A stretch of 15,254 bases of DNA, taken from RGIG5952 sp045627605. Lineage in GTDB: Bacteria; Verrucomicrobiota; Kiritimatiellia; RFP12; JAAYLN01. The notes under the pieces were generated by a model. It was not told the DNA's origin, searched no databases, and worked only from the letters and a program-made list of their open reading frames with translations. Positions within the stretch are counted from its first letter, which is position 1. Every line of letters begins with the position of its first letter. The position numbers and the translations under genes were made by a program. The DNA lies in assembly GCA_045627605.1 (NCBI GenBank), contig JAZQOA010000036.1, positions 1 to 15,254 of the forward strand, given 5' to 3'. This document shows positions 13,518 through 15,254 of this stretch, piece after piece.

Positions 13518-14467
13518 TATTGGGCAAATACTCGGAGAGGCCGGACAGACCGCCCGTAGTAGCGGCAGTTGCTGTACCGGAAGAAATTGCCCGAACTGAA
13601 GCTGAGGTACCACGCGCCGTAGGACTCGTCCGAATCCGGCGTGGAAGACCAGTAGTCGCCGTACGAGCCGGTGTAGTCGAGATTGGAGTCGTAGCCGCGG
13701 CCGGCAGCGGGGAGAAAGATGCTCTTTGAGGCGTAGGCCCCCCTGCCCTTAACAAGGTGACCGGATACGCCGTTCCGTGTCGTCCACTCCGTGTCGCAGT
13801 TGCTGATAAGCGCGCCCCACTCCGCGTCCGTCGGCATCCGCCACGGCGCACCGAGGTGCGCCGTCGCCGCGTCGTGCGCGGCAACGAGGTTGCCAGATGC
13901 GTCGATGTATCCGAGCGACTGGAGCTGCGAGGTGGTTTTGTCGTATGTCGGGCAGTTGCCTTCGACGAAGCTGAAAGACGAGCCGTCCTTGACAGATGCC
14001 CAGCCGTTGTTGTCCGCATTGCGCTTGTATCCCACCGTGTCGCCCCACCAAAAATAATACCCGCACTCCTCCGGCTTCGATGCACCAACATTGCACTCCG
14101 CCCAGTACGGGCCGTTTTCCCAGAGCTGTACGCCGCCAAGAGAAATAATCCGCATCGTGAAGACCACCTTATCCGACTGGAACTTCGCGCCGTCCTCCTG
14201 CGCCTTCCACTTGAGGATATGTGTGCCGGGCGTGCAGTCCGCACCTTCAAGGGTCTTGCATTCGTAGGTTGTGTAGTGTTCGTTGTCCTTCGCAGTGACC
14301 TCAAGTGCCGTCGGCTGATCCGTACTCCCCGTAATCGTGTACCCGATCAGCACATCCTTCCACGGATACCCCGAAAGGACCTCGATGTTGGAAATGGCGA
14401 GGTCGGCAATGGCGGCAAACGCTGTAGCCACAATCAGAATAAGCAATGATGTAATTTTAGTTTTCAT
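13517..14467 (-). CDS. Exported FISUMP (major paralogous domain, C-type-lectin-like) protein
   Basis: A 316-residue secreted protein. The signal peptide MKTKITSLLILIVATAFAAIA is followed by a small beta-rich domain (about 22-110; VLIGYTITGSTDQPTALEV) of unknown role. The C-terminal FISUMP/DUF1566-type domain spans about 112-314: GGVQLWENGPYWAECNVGAS, GYYFWWGDTVGY, GAPWRMPTDAEWGALI, SIFLPAAGRGYD, YWSSTPDSDESYGAWYLSF and SVRPLRVF. The name comes from a paralogous family in Fibrobacter; the fold resembles formylglycine-generating-enzyme and C-type-lectin domains and usually serves surface binding. GGAGG 6 nt before the ATG supports the start. The gene is less GC-rich than its neighbours. Its 5' flank abuts a toxin-gene remnant on the other strand, suggesting insertion or rearrangement. 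The ligand is unknown. Confidence 0.88.
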   Translation of the reverse strand: MKTKITSLLILIVATAFAAIADLAISNIEVLSGYPWKDVLIGYTITGSTDQPTALEVTAKDNEHYTTYECKTLEGADCTPGTHILKWKAQEDGAKFQSDKVVFTMRIISLGGVQLWENGPYWAECNVGASKPEECGYYFWWGDTVGYKRNADNNGWASVKDGSSFSFVEGNCPTYDKTTSQLQSLGYIDASGNLVAAHDAATAHLGAPWRMPTDAEWGALISNCDTEWTTRNGVSGHLVKGRGAYASKSIFLPAAGRGYDSNLDYTGSYGDYWSSTPDSDESYGAWYLSFSSGNFFRYSNCRYYGRSVRPLRVFAQ

Positions 14468-14540
14468 AAATCCTCCATCAGCAGTTCCTGAAAAACGAAC
14501 TTTTGAGCATCGAACGGGCATAAAGCCACAGCCCGAAAAC

Positions 14541-14699
14541 ACACTTCCGCCTCAGTACAAGGACCACGCATTGGTCGGAGACATGCTCGGGTATCGCGAT
14601 TGCCACATCGAAAATGACTGGCTCCTTCTCTACACCGTGAAGGAAGACATTCTCGTTTTGGCTCTTACACGCACCGGCACTCATGCCGATCTGTTCTGA
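14541..14699 (+). pseudogene. C-terminal remnant of a YafQ-family toxin (mRNA interferase)
   Basis: The frame reads LPPQYKDHALVGDMLGYRDC then HIENDWLLLY and ends RTGTHADLF before TGA. This matches the C-terminal half of YafQ, a ribosome-dependent mRNA endonuclease of type II toxin-antitoxin systems. Residues equivalent to E. coli YafQ H50, H63, D67, W68, R83, H87 and F91 are all present at the same spacing where I can count. The first 40 or so residues of the family are missing: upstream sequence in this frame (KRTFEHRTGIKPQPEN) does not match, and full length would run into the 5' end of the minus-strand FISUMP gene. No start codon with a ribosome binding site and no RelB/DinJ antitoxin gene is seen. 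It is most likely inactive. Confidence 0.75.
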
Positions 14700-14745
14700 A
14701 TTTCACATTTCCGAAACCAACCGAAAGTTTGCATGAACAACAGCG

Positions 14746-15254
14746 CTACTTGAGCTTGCGGACGAGGCGGTACTGGCCTTTGAAGCGCTTCGACAAGTCG
14801 TTGAGGAAGGCGCCGCCCTGCTTGTCGATCTGGTAGCCGATGCAGTGCACCTGCGGCATCTTGAGGCTCTTGGGCTTGTATTCGGCCTCGTAGATCATGT
14901 TCATGTGCGTGACGAAGTCGGCCAGGGTCCAGCGTCCCGCCTGCGGCGGGGGCGGCGGCTGGGGGCGCGGCCCCACGTCACGCTCCTCGGCCCAGTAGCC
15001 GGGACGCGCCGGGGCGCCCGGATCAGGCTTCACGCCTTCCTTGAGGATCTTGGGGTTGCTTGGCGGACGCGCCGGCTGCGGCGGCACCCACACCTTGCGG
15101 ACGGGGGCGTTGGCAACGGCCTTCGCATAGGCGTCGAGTGCGCCCTGGTTCGCCGCATACCACTGCTTGACCCGCTCGTTGTAGGCTTTCATCGCGTTGT
15201 CGTCGAGTCCCTTTTCAACTTCGGGCAACCCGTCGCTGATGATCATGATCGTGT
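14746..15254 (-). CDS. C-terminal part of a VWA-domain protein with proline-rich insertion (runs off window)
   Basis: Partial gene; the 5' end lies beyond the right edge. The frame opens with TIMIISDGLPEVEKG, the strand and MIDAS segment typical of von Willebrand factor A domains, which bind a metal and a partner protein. It ends with VHCIGYQIDKQGGAFLNDLS and KGQYRLV, the closing strand and helix of the same fold. Between the two, where a VWA domain normally has about 25-35 residues, there are well over 100. These include a helix rich in Ala and Tyr and a Pro-rich tract (VPPQPARPPSNP; RPQPPPPPQAGRW). The insertion may be a flexible or protein-binding loop. The function of the whole protein cannot be judged from this fragment; similar VWA proteins are often secreted or membrane-anchored in PVC bacteria. 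Confidence 0.7.
   Translation of the reverse strand, partial: TIMIISDGLPEVEKGLDDNAMKAYNERVKQWYAANQGALDAYAKAVANAPVRKVWVPPQPARPPSNPKILKEGVKPDPGAPARPGYWAEERDVGPRPQPPPPPQAGRWTLADFVTHMNMIYEAEYKPKSLKMPQVHCIGYQIDKQGGAFLNDLSKRFKGQYRLVRKLK

Noticed and set aside
13324..14304. In-frame upstream extension of the KDPG aldolase giving a 540-residue product
   Set aside because: The aldolase homology begins exactly at the ATG at 13323; the extra residues are Arg/Ser/Thr-rich antisense-frame noise across the FISUMP gene, and a promoter lies just before 13323.

Overview
The window is high-GC bacterial DNA with densely packed genes. Gene content suggests an anaerobic or gut-type member of the PVC group (Kiritimatiellota, Lentisphaerota or Verrucomicrobiota). 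The main clues are a FISUMP-type major-paralogous-domain protein with the YYFWWGDTVGY and WRMPTDAEW signatures, dispersed GC-rich palindromes, and an effector-like giant protein. This placement is inferred from style and family content; no ribosomal RNA is present to confirm it.

Left block (1-2648, + strand): a tight operon of an M20-family amidohydrolase (5' end outside the window), a MazG nucleotide pyrophosphohydrolase and a metallo-beta-lactamase-fold hydrolase. The genes overlap by 8 bp and 1 bp.

Middle block (2649-6953): tRNA-Ala(GGC) with its own promoter and terminator comes first. Next is a 190-bp low-GC stretch bounded by two copies of one terminator-like repeat. A two-gene unit follows: a very acidic 159-residue protein and a 970-residue protein with a long helical N-terminus and a PI3/PI4-kinase-like catalytic core. 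The unit is closed by a minus-strand tRNA-Val(GAC)/tRNA-Asn(GTT) pair with promoter and terminator. The two-gene unit is the most interesting content: it resembles a small acidic chaperone plus a secreted kinase-like effector, lodged between tRNA genes.

Intergenic island (6953-7416): no convincing gene. It holds three copies of a REP-like palindrome whose stem-loops end in GNRA-type tetraloops; two copies are arranged head-to-head like a REPIN.

Minus-strand block (7417-13323), read right to left: KDPG aldolase (eda), a polar amino acid ABC transporter (lipoprotein binding protein, permease, ATPase), RNase III, a CocE/NonD-type serine hydrolase and a HAD phosphatase. All gaps are under 70 bp, so one transcript from the eda promoter is possible. 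A perfect 12-bp hairpin sits between the binding-protein and permease genes. RNase III lacks two of the family's conserved acidic residues.

Right end (13324-15254): a secreted FISUMP-domain protein (minus), the C-terminal remnant of a YafQ-type toxin (plus) with its catalytic residues but no N-terminal half or antitoxin, and the 3' end of a VWA-domain gene (minus, running off the window) with a proline-rich insertion.

Four promoters can be read with consensus-like -35 and -10 boxes. Three share TGGTATYAT, and two protein genes (eda and the acidic-protein gene) begin only about 1-4 nt after the predicted transcription start, which suggests leaderless mRNAs.
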